NCBI RefSeq assembly: GCF_900327775.1
Contig: NZ_OUMZ01000005.1
Location: 186,001 to 250,000, forward strand
From: Roseovarius sp. EL26
GTDB lineage: Bacteria > Pseudomonadota > Alphaproteobacteria > Rhodobacterales > Rhodobacteraceae
Direction of reading: 5' to 3'
DNA length: 64,000 nt
Part shown: piece after piece, positions 37,512-45,473 of the stretch
Position numbering within the stretch: position 1 is the stretch's first letter
Layout: each line of letters begins with the position of its first letter
Translations under genes and position numbers: made by a program
The notes under the pieces: generated by a model
Told to the model about the DNA's origin: nothing
Database searches by the model: none
What the model saw: the letters and a program-made list of their open reading frames with translations, nothing else

Positions 37512-38078
37512 TCAAGGCTTTGGCGCGGAAAGCGCCCAATCGAGGCTGCGTTCGTACATGGCAAGACCGGGGGCGATGTCAGCTGGGGCGGCAATGGCAG
37601 AGAAGATGAAGCCGTGGGTATAATCGATCAGCAGGTTGAGCATTACGTCTTGCGGATCACCATCGTTGAGCATACGCGTCTCAATCCGGACCAGTTCGGT
37701 GTAGCGGATCAGGTCATCTGACATCAGCGTTGGCGTTTGCAGAATGCAGCGGATCAGGGCGGCGTGGCTCAGCGCCATCTCACAATAACGCAGGAGCAAG
37801 TCGCGCAAACGCAAAGCGGGGGTGGCCCCTTTGGCAGGTGAGACCAGCCCGGCAAATGCGTCGGTGATAAGTGCCTCAAGCAACTGATGCCGCGTGCCGA
37901 TGTGGTAGGTAACAGCCATTGGTGTGACGCCCAGCTTGGTAGCTAGCGCGCGGAAGGTGAGGGCCCCTTCGCCCTTGTCATTGAGGATAGAGCAGGCGGC
38001 TTTGAGAATATCCGTCTTATGCAGCCGATCCGCCGTCTTGGAGGGGCGGCCCGCGCGTTTGTTTTTGGGGTTTGTCAC
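37512..38078 (-). CDS. TetR family transcriptional regulator
   Basis: 188 residues. The N-terminal helix-turn-helix is clear: ILKAACSILNDKGEGALTFR, ALATKLGVTPMAVTYHIGTR and HQLLEALI. A basic N-terminal arm (PKNKRAGRPSK) precedes it. The C-terminal ligand domain is unspecific. It overlaps the upstream reductase-like gene by four bases (ATGA), so both are made from one message that starts at the operator at 38626-38640. It most likely represses this operon in response to a small molecule. Confidence 0.9.
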   Translation of the reverse strand: MTNPKNKRAGRPSKTADRLHKTDILKAACSILNDKGEGALTFRALATKLGVTPMAVTYHIGTRHQLLEALITDAFAGLVSPAKGATPALRLRDLLLRYCEMALSHAALIRCILQTPTLMSDDLIRYTELVRIETRMLNDGDPQDVMLNLLIDYTHGFIFSAIAAPADIAPGLAMYERSLDWALSAPKP

Positions 38079-38608
38079 TGAACTGAATACTGCTTGGTTA
38101 CCAATCCAGACGGGTATTCCGTGACCGATTCCAGTCTGAGATCAATATCGGCATTAAGAGTGCTGAAAATGCGAATGCCGTCACCTATCAGAATCGGAAC
38201 GGTGGTGATTTTCAGGCTCTCAATCAGGCCGTCACTTAGGAAAGATTGGATGATCGCGCCGCCATCGACGTAGACACGTTTGTGGCCACGAGATTCAAGT
38301 TCAGCCATCAGGGCCGTAGGGGCAAGCATGCTGATTTCGACCTTGTCTTGCAGATGCGTCGGGATATCGGATTGTGTTAGGCTGCGGCTTAGGACAATTA
38401 CGGGTTTGTCGTAGGGCCATTCATCAAAGCCCAGCACGGTTTTGAACGAGCCGCTGCCCATGACCAACACGTCGATGCTGTCCATGAATGCGGTGAAACC
38501 GTGGTCTTCGTCGGTGGTGTTTTGTTTCATCAACCAATCAAGTGAATGGTCCTTGCGGGCGACAAAGCCGTCAAGGGTCATGGCCATCATGATGTGTCCG
38601 GTGATCAT
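38075..38608 (-). CDS. Dihydrofolate reductase/RibD C-terminal family protein
   Basis: 177 residues with the RibD-type reductase fold: GHIMMAMTLDGFVARKDHS at the N-terminus, VLVMGSGSFKTVLGF, YDKPVIVLSRSL, RVYVDGGAIIQSFL and GLIESLKITTVPILIGDG. These stand-alone RibD_C proteins are annotated as dihydrofolate reductase family, but their substrates are mostly unknown. GGAGA lies 9 bases before the ATG. It forms a two-gene operon with the downstream tetR, which suggests drug or metabolite-induced expression. Confidence 0.88.
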   Translation of the reverse strand: MITGHIMMAMTLDGFVARKDHSLDWLMKQNTTDEDHGFTAFMDSIDVLVMGSGSFKTVLGFDEWPYDKPVIVLSRSLTQSDIPTHLQDKVEISMLAPTALMAELESRGHKRVYVDGGAIIQSFLSDGLIESLKITTVPILIGDGIRIFSTLNADIDLRLESVTEYPSGLVTKQYSVQ

Positions 38609-38624
38609 AATCTGTCTCCAATTA

Positions 38625-38654
38625 TTTATACATCGTATAATTAAATTCGATCAA
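38625..38654 (-). promoter_or_regulatory. Promoter with embedded TetR-type operator
   Basis: On the minus strand TTGATC (38649-38654) and TATAAA (38625-38630) are 18 bases apart. The palindrome TTATAC-ATC-GTATAA (38626-38640) overlaps the -10 element and part of the spacer, the classic place for a TetR dimer to block polymerase. It would control the reductase-tetR operon. Confidence 0.55.
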
Positions 38655-38678
38655 AAGTTCAACTCGTGAAAAATGTGG

Positions 38679-39530
38679 CTAGACCAGCAAGGTTGCGATA
38701 GCCCAAAAGGCCAGGAGTGCTGCGGAAATACGGCCGGATTTCAGCCCGAATAGGCCCAATTTTTCGATCAGGACAATCATGGCAAGGGCGGCGATCCAGA
38801 TCAGGTTCATTACGCCGCCGACAAACAGCAGCAGCATAAGGGCCCAGCAGCATCCAACACAATAGGTGCCGTGAATGACCCCCATCTGAAACGCGCCTAA
38901 TGTGCCCTTGCGCCAGTTGCGCGAGAGCCATTCAGCTGGGCTATGGCAATGTTGCAAGCAGGCCTGTTTGATCGGGGTCAACTGGTATAGCGCAGCGGTG
39001 AACAGGATCAGCGCGCTGAACCATGGAGCCATTGACCACAGCATCATCGACGACAACAGCCCGCTGGCAACCAGCGCCATCTGTACGGCTGTGACTATCA
39101 CCGAAAAGATCAGCCAGATGGTCAGGTAACCGCTGAGAAAGACGGCGATGGACACTGGCCCCTGTTGCATCCGGCCCTTGCGCTGGGCGTGGCGCATGGT
39201 GCGGGCATAGAGCAGCATCGCGGGCGCGGCCGAGGGTAGCATCATGGCGATCATCATGATCCACCACATCGAAGCCATCAGGACGAAATGTGCGGGTCCT
39301 TCTGTGGCCAATGGTGCGGTCATCTGCATCGGGCGTAGAGGTTGGTTAAGGTGTGGGAAGAGGCCACTGCGGGTCATTTCCAGTGCGGTCATGCCCATTC
39401 CCGCGCCGGAGATGACCCAGAGCCATGCCAGTGTACAGATCAGGGTGAGACCGCCAATCAAGATGGCGCGGTCGCGCCGGATCAGCCGTTCAAGCGTTGG
39501 GGCGGTGGCCATTTCAGGCGGCGTTTTCAA
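38679..39530 (-). CDS. DUF2182 integral membrane protein with Cys/His clusters
   Basis: 283 residues with about seven hydrophobic segments (AILIGGLTLICTLAWLWVIS, LMASMWWIMMIAMMLPSAAP, AVFLSGYLTIWLIFSVIVTA, MAPWFSALILFTAALYQL, ALMLLLFVGGVMNLIWIAAL). Family DUF2182 is described as a predicted metal-binding membrane protein. Candidate ligands here are C191, H194, C195 and H196 (KQACLQHCHSPAEW) plus C224, C227 and C228 (GTYCVGCCW). Met-rich segments (WWIMMIAMMLP) would suit copper or another soft metal. Its start codon lies inside the end of the DUF1326 gene (17-base overlap), so the two are coupled. Function undetermined. Confidence 0.85.
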   Translation of the reverse strand: MKTPPEMATAPTLERLIRRDRAILIGGLTLICTLAWLWVISGAGMGMTALEMTRSGLFPHLNQPLRPMQMTAPLATEGPAHFVLMASMWWIMMIAMMLPSAAPAMLLYARTMRHAQRKGRMQQGPVSIAVFLSGYLTIWLIFSVIVTAVQMALVASGLLSSMMLWSMAPWFSALILFTAALYQLTPIKQACLQHCHSPAEWLSRNWRKGTLGAFQMGVIHGTYCVGCCWALMLLLFVGGVMNLIWIAALAMIVLIEKLGLFGLKSGRISAALLAFWAIATLLV

Positions 39531-40155
39531 TCACACCATGTGGGCCATAAGACGCGTGCCACAGGACACCGTAGACGCTCTCGTATTGCATTTTGAGACC
39601 GGCATCGATGGTGACGTCGCCTGATCCCATTTCGGCCTCGCGGAACTCGAACCCCTCGGGTAGGACAATGCGGGCACGGTGTGGTTTGCCGGTGACCGGG
39701 TTTTTGATCGGGGTGATGTTGAGCATGGTCTTGCCATCAACAACCAGCTTGCCGGTGCGGGCTTCGATATCGGCCTCGAACTTAAGATCGGCAAAGATCG
39801 GGTCGTCTTCGCCATCCATGGTGGAGCCGTAAATGTTGAACACAGTTGTAGGTTCTTGTTCTTCGCCGCCAAGGATTTTGAACAGCGCGTCGACCTGTTC
39901 ATCGGTGGCGCGTTTGTCGATGATCCCTTGAGCCCAGCCGCCGCCCTCGTGTACTGGCCCTGGCCAGCGGTAAGAGGCGCCGATGATGAGCCCGTCCAGA
40001 CGGACATCGCCAAAGTAGCCTTCCTCAATCAAATGCGCCTCGCCGCCCTCGCACACATCGCGCGATGGTTTTCCGTTGAATTCGCACGGGCAGCCATAGT
40101 CGCAACTGCAGACGCCAATCTTGGGCCCGCTGATTTTCCAGTCGATATAAGTCAT
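39514..40155 (-). CDS. DUF1326 family protein with N-terminal CxCxxxCxC motif
   Basis: 213 residues starting at ATG 40155 with a G-run 7 bases upstream; a longer frame exists but lacks a ribosome site. The N-terminus MTYIDWKISGPKIGVCSCDY carries C16, C18, C22 and C24, a likely metal or redox site. The remaining beta-rich region (VRLDGLIIGASYRWPGPVHE, DEQVDALFKILGGEEQEP) is typical of DUF1326. No signal peptide, so it should be cytoplasmic. It precedes and overlaps the DUF2182 gene; the two families are recurrent neighbours, which argues that they work as a unit of unknown purpose. Confidence 0.87.
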   Translation of the reverse strand: MTYIDWKISGPKIGVCSCDYGCPCEFNGKPSRDVCEGGEAHLIEEGYFGDVRLDGLIIGASYRWPGPVHEGGGWAQGIIDKRATDEQVDALFKILGGEEQEPTTVFNIYGSTMDGEDDPIFADLKFEADIEARTGKLVVDGKTMLNITPIKNPVTGKPHRARIVLPEGFEFREAEMGSGDVTIDAGLKMQYESVYGVLWHASYGPHGVIENAA

Positions 40156-40452
40156 TTTGTTCCCCCCCAAATGGTCTGGTGTTGAAATGTCACTGTTAAA
40201 TTGTTGGAACTGAAATATGGGCGAGGATAGCACAGGGGGCGGGTTTTCCCAAAAGTGGTCCAACTTCCTGCGATACATGGATTTTAAAGGAAATTGCCAA
40301 GTAGCCGGGCAGGTGTATGAAGCGCCATCCATTCGAATCCGGCCAGATTCCAGCCCAATGTAATAGTGAATATATTGAACGGATGGGGAAACGGAATTTT
40401 AAGAATTCATCAAAAACACATCAGCCAGCTAATCTGATGCTGAAGAGACATA
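40156..40452. other. 297-base gap without a recognised gene
   Basis: This divergent region separates the DUF1326 gene (minus) from a small membrane protein (plus). It should hold both promoters. I see AT-rich stretches near 40360-40420 (AATAGTGAATATATTGAACG) but no convincing palindrome, RNA or small gene. Confidence 0.4.
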
Positions 40453-40668
40453 ATGGAACACGGCACCCGGACAGAAGTCGTTATGACTGAGCAACGCTGC
40501 CAGCTTTTTGGCCTCATCGGCTTCATCATTGCTGGTCTTGTTTTTATCGCTGCGGGGATAAATTTTGGCGATCCACTGACGATTATTGTAAGTGTGATTT
40601 GGGTGATTTCGTGCCTGATTTGGATGATCCCGCTGCTACGTGGGACAAAGCGCCCTTACTCAGACTGA
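40453..40668 (+). CDS. Small two-helix membrane protein, function unknown
   Basis: 71 residues (61 if it starts at ATG 40483, MTEQRC). Two hydrophobic segments, LFGLIGFIIAGLVFIAAGI and LTIIVSVIWVISCLIWMIPLL, are joined by a short NFGDP turn and followed by a basic tail (RGTKRPYSD): a hairpin membrane protein with both ends probably cytoplasmic. AAGAGA precedes the first ATG. It overlaps the end of the converging lysE gene by 13 bases. No family recognised. Confidence 0.6.
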   Translation: MEHGTRTEVVMTEQRCQLFGLIGFIIAGLVFIAAGINFGDPLTIIVSVIWVISCLIWMIPLLRGTKRPYSD

Positions 40669-41285
40669 AACCGTGCCGTAAGTATTTTGAAGCTGGCTGC
40701 GCCAAATCCTATGGAAAACGCGCTTTCGAACCAACGGCGTAGGCGTAGGTAAAGAAGGGTCATGGCCTTTGAGGAAAATAAAATCGCATACCCATGGAAG
40801 ATGACAAAGCCTAGGGTGCCAACAGAAGAAATGACAATTACGAGGCCTTGGATCGATGATCCGGCTGGAACCCCGAGCGAATATAATGAGCCAATAAATA
40901 AGATTGCCTTCGGATTTGTGAGTTGCAGCAAGAGCCCCTTTGTAAACAGCGTTGATCTGCTTCCTGTCAGCAACTTAACCTTGATTTCCTTAGGGGAGAG
41001 TGCAGAACGGGCAGCCTTGTAGGCGAGATACATCAAATAGGTTGCGCCAAAATATCGTAACACTTCGAATACCCATGCATTTGCAAGCATGATCGCGCCT
41101 AGGCCAAATGCTGCTGAAATTGCCCATATCAGCGAGCCGGCAGATATGCCTGATGCCAACGACAAACCCGATACTCTGCCTGAAGCCATAGAAGTACCAG
41201 CAATGGCGAGAGTTGCTGGGCCAGGGCTTGCACCCGCTACAAAAGCTGCGATGAGGATCAGTGGTAGATTTATATCTAATAGCAT
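40656..41285 (-). CDS. LysE/RhtB family translocator (amino-acid exporter)
   Basis: 209 residues, six hydrophobic segments as in LysE. The family signature is near the N-terminus: LILIAAFVAGASPGPATLAI followed by AGTSMASGRVSGLSLASGIS. RYFGATYLMYLAYKAARSAL and KGLLLQLTNPKAILFIGSLY are conserved blocks. It would export a small amino acid or homoserine lactone-like compound; substrate cannot be inferred. Single gene, its end overlapping the converging small membrane gene. Confidence 0.9.
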   Translation of the reverse strand: MLLDINLPLILIAAFVAGASPGPATLAIAGTSMASGRVSGLSLASGISAGSLIWAISAAFGLGAIMLANAWVFEVLRYFGATYLMYLAYKAARSALSPKEIKVKLLTGSRSTLFTKGLLLQLTNPKAILFIGSLYSLGVPAGSSIQGLVIVISSVGTLGFVIFHGYAILFSSKAMTLLYLRLRRWFESAFSIGFGAASFKILTARFQSE

Positions 41286-41426
41286 TTAGGTGTCGCCCTG
41301 CATCTTGTTGAATTGAGCGTCTACTATTCACAACGACATGTCAAAAGAAGGCTCAGAGCGGTCCTTGAGCCTCATGTAAGAGTTGTACAGATTTTGCCGT
41401 GGTGCTTCCAAGAAGGGCGGGGTTTT

Positions 41427-42038
41427 TCATTTACTTGGGGGCGCAAATGCAGCGCGGGCTTTGTGGGCTTTTTTGCGCATCACGCAGCTGATCGCATGGT
41501 CGTTTATTAGTCCCATGGCTTGCATGAAGGCAAAGATTGTAGTCGGGCCGAGGAATTTCCAGCCGCGTTTTTTCAGCTCTTTTGACAGCGCAACCGAGGT
41601 TGGAGAGGTCGAGGCGGTTTGTGGCTCGCCTAACTCTTCGACTGGCGGCTCGTAGCGCCAGATGAAGGCGGCTAGTGATCCCTCGACCTCGATCATTTCG
41701 GCCATGCGGTGGGCGTTGTTGATGGTGGCGTCAATCTTGAGGCGGTTGCGCACGATACCGGGATCATTCAGCAGGCGTTCGCGATCCGCGTCGGTGAACT
41801 TCATGATCGCACGGTAATCAAACCCGGCAAAGGCGGCGCGGAAGTTTTCGCGTTTGTTCAGAATGGTGCGCCAGCTAAGGCCGGACTGGAAGCTTTCCAG
41901 ACACAGCTTTTCAAACAGACGGGTGTCATCGCCCACTGGATAGCCCCATTCATTGTCATGATAGGGCAAAAATTCCGGCACGTCTCCGCACCAGGCACAA
42001 CGGTTTTGCCCATCCGGACCTGTGATGACCTTGTTCAT
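41427..42038 (-). CDS. tag: DNA-3-methyladenine glycosylase I
   Basis: Removes 3-methyladenine from DNA, starting base-excision repair. 203 residues with the Tag blocks RCAWCGDVPEFLPYHDNEWG (zinc Cys and the substrate-contact region), FEKLCLESFQSGLSWRTIL and FDYRAIMKFTDADRERLLND. The zinc site is probably completed by the C-terminal ISCVMRKKA region. It sits 9 bases downstream of the mbfA stop on the same strand, so it may be co-transcribed with the iron gene. Confidence 0.94.
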   Translation of the reverse strand: MNKVITGPDGQNRCAWCGDVPEFLPYHDNEWGYPVGDDTRLFEKLCLESFQSGLSWRTILNKRENFRAAFAGFDYRAIMKFTDADRERLLNDPGIVRNRLKIDATINNAHRMAEMIEVEGSLAAFIWRYEPPVEELGEPQTASTSPTSVALSKELKKRGWKFLGPTTIFAFMQAMGLINDHAISCVMRKKAHKARAAFAPPSK

Positions 42039-42047
42039 GGCCCCACT

Positions 42048-43025
42048 TTAACCGCTACCGATAATTACACCAGTGGCAAAGACCAATGCGCCGCCCAATA
42101 CCACCTGCATTGCGGCACGGAAAAATGGGGTTTGCATGAACCGGTTTTGGATCCATGCAATGGCCCACAGTTCAATAAACACTACGATAATTGCGATGAT
42201 CGTCGCTGTCCAGAAATCGGTGATCAGATAGGGCAGGGCGTGACCCAAGCCACCTACAGTGGTCATTATGCCACTGGCGAAACCGCGTTTGACCGGGCTG
42301 CCGCGACCGGACAATTCACCGTCATCGCTGGCGGCCTCGGTAAAGCCCATGGAGATGCCGGCGCCGACCGAAGCGGCGAGGCCCACGAGGAAGGTGGTCC
42401 AGGTGTCTTGTGTGGCAAAGGCGGTGGCAAAGATCGGTGCGAGGGTTGAGACAGAGCCGTCCATCAGCCCGGCTAGCCCCGGCTGGACCCAAGTCAGGAT
42501 GAATTTGCGATTGGCGGTTTCGGCCTCCTGGGCCTGAGCGTCGTGGTTGAGGTGACTTTCGGTCAGGTCACCGGCGCGGGTCTGGTGCCCGGCTTCGGCG
42601 GCGGCCAGATCGCCCAGCAGTTTGCGGGTGGCTGCGTCGGTGCTCTGACCAGCGGCCTTGAGGTAAAATTGCTCGGCATCGCGTTCCATCATCGCGGCCT
42701 CTTGCCGGATGCGATCAAGCCCAAGGTTTTCAATCAGCCAGACCGGGCGGCGAGCGTGGAACCCGGCGATATGTTCGCGTCGGATCAGCGGGATGACCGG
42801 GCCGAACCGGGTATCATGTTGGTCGATCAGGGCTTGACGGTGGCTGTCTTCTTCAAGTGCCATGTCGTCAAAAACCTTGGCGGTGTCGGGATAGTCCGCG
42901 CGCAGCTTTTCTGCATAACTGCGATAGATGCGGGCGTCGTCCTCTTCCGATGATATGGCAAGGGCAAGCACCTCTTGTTCGCTGAGGTCCGCGAAGCGGC
43001 GGCGGTGAAAATGACCGGGAATCAT
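42048..43025 (-). CDS. mbfA: Membrane-bound ferritin/iron exporter MbfA-like (ferritin-like domain fused to VIT1/Ccc1 domain)
   Basis: 325 residues. The N-terminal 150 residues are ferritin-like with di-iron ligands in EEDDARIYRSYAEKL, FDDMALEEDSHRQALIDQH and DLAAAEAGHQTRAGDL. The C-terminal half is a Ccc1/VIT1 transporter domain (WVQPGLAGLMDGSVSTLAPI, FLVGLAASVGAGISMGFTEA, IIAIIVVFIELWAIAW). MbfA in rhizobia exports iron and protects against iron and peroxide stress, and is repressed by Irr when iron is scarce. A perfect Irr box lies 13 bases upstream of its ATG. Confidence 0.9.
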   Translation of the reverse strand: MIPGHFHRRRFADLSEQEVLALAISSEEDDARIYRSYAEKLRADYPDTAKVFDDMALEEDSHRQALIDQHDTRFGPVIPLIRREHIAGFHARRPVWLIENLGLDRIRQEAAMMERDAEQFYLKAAGQSTDAATRKLLGDLAAAEAGHQTRAGDLTESHLNHDAQAQEAETANRKFILTWVQPGLAGLMDGSVSTLAPIFATAFATQDTWTTFLVGLAASVGAGISMGFTEAASDDGELSGRGSPVKRGFASGIMTTVGGLGHALPYLITDFWTATIIAIIVVFIELWAIAWIQNRFMQTPFFRAAMQVVLGGALVFATGVIIGSG

Positions 43026-43037
43026 TGGAGTATCCTT

Positions 43038-43054
43038 TTTAGAATGATTCTAAA
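43038..43054 (-). promoter_or_regulatory. Irr-binding iron control element (ICE) of mbfA
   Basis: The sequence TTTAGAATGATTCTAAA is a perfect palindrome (7-bp arms, 3-base centre) and matches the known alphaproteobacterial Irr motif TTTAGAA-N3-TTCTAAA. It lies right at the 5' end of mbfA, so Irr bound there would block transcription under iron limitation. Confidence 0.85.
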
Positions 43055-43094
43055 TTATGCGCGAATAGAAAATACGCAAGCGATAAATTCTGTA

Positions 43095-43121
43095 AAGTGA
43101 ACTCATTTTCTAAATTCACTT
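43095..43121. repeat. Inverted repeat between mbfA and the 52-residue gene
   Basis: Arms AAGTGAA and TTCACTT with a 13-base spacer that itself contains TTTTCTAAA, an Irr-like half-site. Possibly a second regulatory site in this divergent gap. Confidence 0.35.
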
Positions 43122-43134
43122 GATAACTGAACTA

Positions 43135-43159
43135 ATTAGTTTAAATATACTAAACTAAT
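43135..43159. promoter_or_regulatory. Perfect 9-bp inverted repeat upstream of the exported small peptide gene
   Basis: Arms ATTAGTTTA and TAAACTAAT around the 7-base spacer AATATAC, 23 bases before the ATG at 43182. Its length and symmetry suit a dimeric repressor or activator. It differs from the Irr box. Confidence 0.5.
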
Positions 43160-43181
43160 CTGTTTAGAATCGGAGCGAACG

Positions 43182-43340
43182 ATGACCAGAACCTTTACTG
43201 CCGTAATCCTTGCCTTGGGTGTCGTGATGACGCCAATGCAGGCTTTGAGTTTCAATACAGGGAGTTTGTTTCCGACGATCACCTATCCAGAGACCACACC
43301 AGAGCCTGTCACCCGAGATACTACGCAAACAGAACGTTGA
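43182..43340 (+). CDS. Exported 52-residue peptide, function unknown
   Basis: The frame starts at an ATG with CGGAG 6 bases upstream and reads MTRTFTAVILALGVVMTPMQ, a signal peptide ending near MQALS, then a short mature part rich in Thr and Pro (TITYPETTPEPVTRDTTQ). It is divergent from mbfA, and the gap between them has the Irr box and two further palindromes. The coding call rests on start, ribosome site and signal peptide; no family recognised. Confidence 0.55.
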   Translation: MTRTFTAVILALGVVMTPMQALSFNTGSLFPTITYPETTPEPVTRDTTQTER

Positions 43341-43443
43341 ATTTTGGGCAATTGACGGAGGGGAAATTGAGCTAAATTGCAGTTATGCTTGCGCATTCAT
43401 AGGGGCGGCGCTTAAACTGGCCGAACCGAATTGGGGGGCAAGC

Positions 43444-44061
43444 ATGACGGCAATGGCCGCAGAAATCAAAAAAGGTCGCAAGTTTGATCAAGTCCTCGAG
43501 GGCGCGCGCAAGGTGTTTATGCGTGACGGATTTGAGGGGGCCAGTGTCGATGAAATCGCCCGCGAGGCGGGAGTGTCGAAAGCGACCTTATACAGTTATT
43601 TTCCTGATAAGCGGTTGTTGTTTTCTGAAGTGTCTCGCTTGGAGTGCAAGCGCCAAGCGGAAGAGGCCATCGAGGTGATCGGTGTTGGTGCTCCGATTGA
43701 GATCGTCTTGCACGAAGCCGCTAGTCGAGTGGTGCGGTTCTTTCTGTCGGAATTTGGCATGCAGGTCTTCCGAATTTGCGTGTCGGAATCCTATCGTTTT
43801 CCCGAGTTAGGGCAACGGTTTTACGACTCGGGTCCGGCCTTGCTACGGTCGCGGATGTCGCAGGTGTTTACGCCCTATGTCGAAAAGGGAATCCTGAAGA
43901 TTGACGATATGGAACTTGCGACGAGCCAGTTCGCCGAGCTGTGCAAATCAGATCTGTTTGTACGCAAATTATGTGGTCTCGCCGACGAACCGACCGAGGC
44001 CGAGATTGAGCGGGTTGTGAAAGGCGTTGTTGATGTCTTTTTGTCGCGTTACCTAGCCTGA
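43444..44061 (+). CDS. TetR/AcrR family transcriptional regulator
   Basis: 205 residues. The helix-turn-helix is KFDQVLEGARKVFMRDGFEG, ASVDEIAREAGVSKATLYSY, FPDKRLLFSEV, the standard TetR layout. The C-terminal part (EAASRVVRFFLSEFGMQVFR, ICVSESYRFPELGQRFYDSG) resembles AcrR/AefR-type C-terminal domains. ATG 43444 follows GGGGGGCAAGC; ATG 43453 is an alternative. The glycerate kinase gene begins 82 bases downstream on the same strand, but regulation of it is only a guess. Confidence 0.9.
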   Translation: MTAMAAEIKKGRKFDQVLEGARKVFMRDGFEGASVDEIAREAGVSKATLYSYFPDKRLLFSEVSRLECKRQAEEAIEVIGVGAPIEIVLHEAASRVVRFFLSEFGMQVFRICVSESYRFPELGQRFYDSGPALLRSRMSQVFTPYVEKGILKIDDMELATSQFAELCKSDLFVRKLCGLADEPTEAEIERVVKGVVDVFLSRYLA

Positions 44062-44143
44062 TAAATCCTGTATTTCTGGTTCTGCTTGATATGTATGGAT
44101 GTTCTGCGTCAAAAAGCAGGACGTTTTGAATCGGAGACCTGCC

Positions 44144-45406
44144 ATGACCGACCCCGCATCCTTTTTGCGCAACTTGTTTGATCGTGCGGTCGAAGTCGCC
44201 GATCCGATGCAAAGTTTAAAAGAGGCTTTACCTCCGCGCCCTGCAGGACGTCTGGTGGTGATCGGCGCGGGCAAAGCTTCGGCTCGGATGGCTGAGGCGG
44301 TCGAAGTCGAATACGGCCCATGTGATGGTTTGGTGATCACGCGTTATGGATATGCGCGCCCGTGCGAAGGCATCGAGATTGTTGAGGCAGCACACCCGGT
44401 ACCGGATGCCGCAGGCGAGGCGGCGACAAAACGGATGCTGGAGCTGGTCGATGGTCTGGGCGAAGATGATTTTGTGTTGGCGTTGATTTCCGGCGGCGGT
44501 TCGGCCCTGCTGAGCGCGCCGGCTGGCAATATCACATTGGAAGAAAAACAAGCACTGACGCAGGCGTTGTTGGCCTCTGGGGCTCCGATTGGCGATATCA
44601 ACGGCATTCGCAAGCAGATCTCGGCCGTTAAAGGTGGCAATTTGGCTGCGCGTGTGCATCCAGCCAAGATGCTGGCGCTGATGATCTCGGATGTTCCCGG
44701 GGACAACCCGTCGGATATCGCCAGTGGGCCCACTGTGGGTCATGAAGGTGATGCTGAAAAGGCCATTGAGACGTTGAAAACCTGGGGAGTTACCCCGGCG
44801 CAATCTATTGCGGACTATTTGGTATCAGGCGTTGACCCGGTGCGCCCGAATGACCCGAGATTGGCAGGCGTGGAAAATGTGATTTACGCGGCTCCGTCGC
44901 AATCTCTGGCTGCAGCGGCTGAGTTGGCACAGAGTGCCGGCATCGAGACACGTCTTCTGGGGGATGCGCTTGAGGGTGAAGCCCGCGATGTTGCGTGTGC
45001 CCATGCGGCACTGGCCCGCGAAGTGCAAGCGGGTCTATCCGAAGGTGACGCGCCTGTAGTGTTGTTGTCCGGAGGCGAATTGACTGTGACACGCACTGGT
45101 AACGGCGTGGGCGGGCCTAATGCGGAATATTCGCTGGCGCTGGCTTTGGCGCTTGAGGGGGCCGAGGGCATTGATGCGATTGCCTGTGACACCGATGGTG
45201 TTGATGGAGCGGCAGAAGTCGCCGGTGCCATCATCGCGCCAGATACTTTGGCGAAAGCAGCTGAGTGTGGTCGCGATGCGGCTGCTGCATTGCAAAACAA
45301 CGATGCGCACGGGTTCTTTGGCGATCTTGGGGATCAGGTGGTGCCAGGACCAACCTTGACCAATGTCAACGATTTCCGCGCGATTTTGTGCCGGTACGTG
45401 GGTTAA
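44144..45406 (+). CDS. Glycerate 2-kinase, MOFRL family (formerly hydroxypyruvate reductase TtuD)
   Basis: 420 residues from ATG 44144, with GGAG 9 bases upstream. VVIGAGKASARMAEAVE, LISGGGSALLSAPAGNI, INGIRKQISAVKGGNLAARV and ALMISDVPGDNPSDIASGPT are conserved GckA/TtuD blocks, and the C-terminal MOFRL domain contains LLSGGELTVTRTGNGVGGPN and DGVDGAAEVAGAI. It phosphorylates D-glycerate to 2-phosphoglycerate, as in the serine cycle and in glyoxylate or tartrate use. With the malyl-CoA lyase at 63 kb, it may serve C2 or C1 metabolism. Confidence 0.92.
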   Translation: MTDPASFLRNLFDRAVEVADPMQSLKEALPPRPAGRLVVIGAGKASARMAEAVEVEYGPCDGLVITRYGYARPCEGIEIVEAAHPVPDAAGEAATKRMLELVDGLGEDDFVLALISGGGSALLSAPAGNITLEEKQALTQALLASGAPIGDINGIRKQISAVKGGNLAARVHPAKMLALMISDVPGDNPSDIASGPTVGHEGDAEKAIETLKTWGVTPAQSIADYLVSGVDPVRPNDPRLAGVENVIYAAPSQSLAAAAELAQSAGIETRLLGDALEGEARDVACAHAALAREVQAGLSEGDAPVVLLSGGELTVTRTGNGVGGPNAEYSLALALALEGAEGIDAIACDTDGVDGAAEVAGAIIAPDTLAKAAECGRDAAAALQNNDAHGFFGDLGDQVVPGPTLTNVNDFRAILCRYVG

Positions 45407-45473
45407 AGTCACGCTCTGGCCCTCTATTGAACGGCCACCGGCACGAGATAGCGGCTGTCTAGCGATCATACTT

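Noticed and set aside
41709..42449. 246-residue plus-strand frame across tag and mbfA
   Set aside because: Shadow of two well-supported minus-strand genes; composition is not protein-like.
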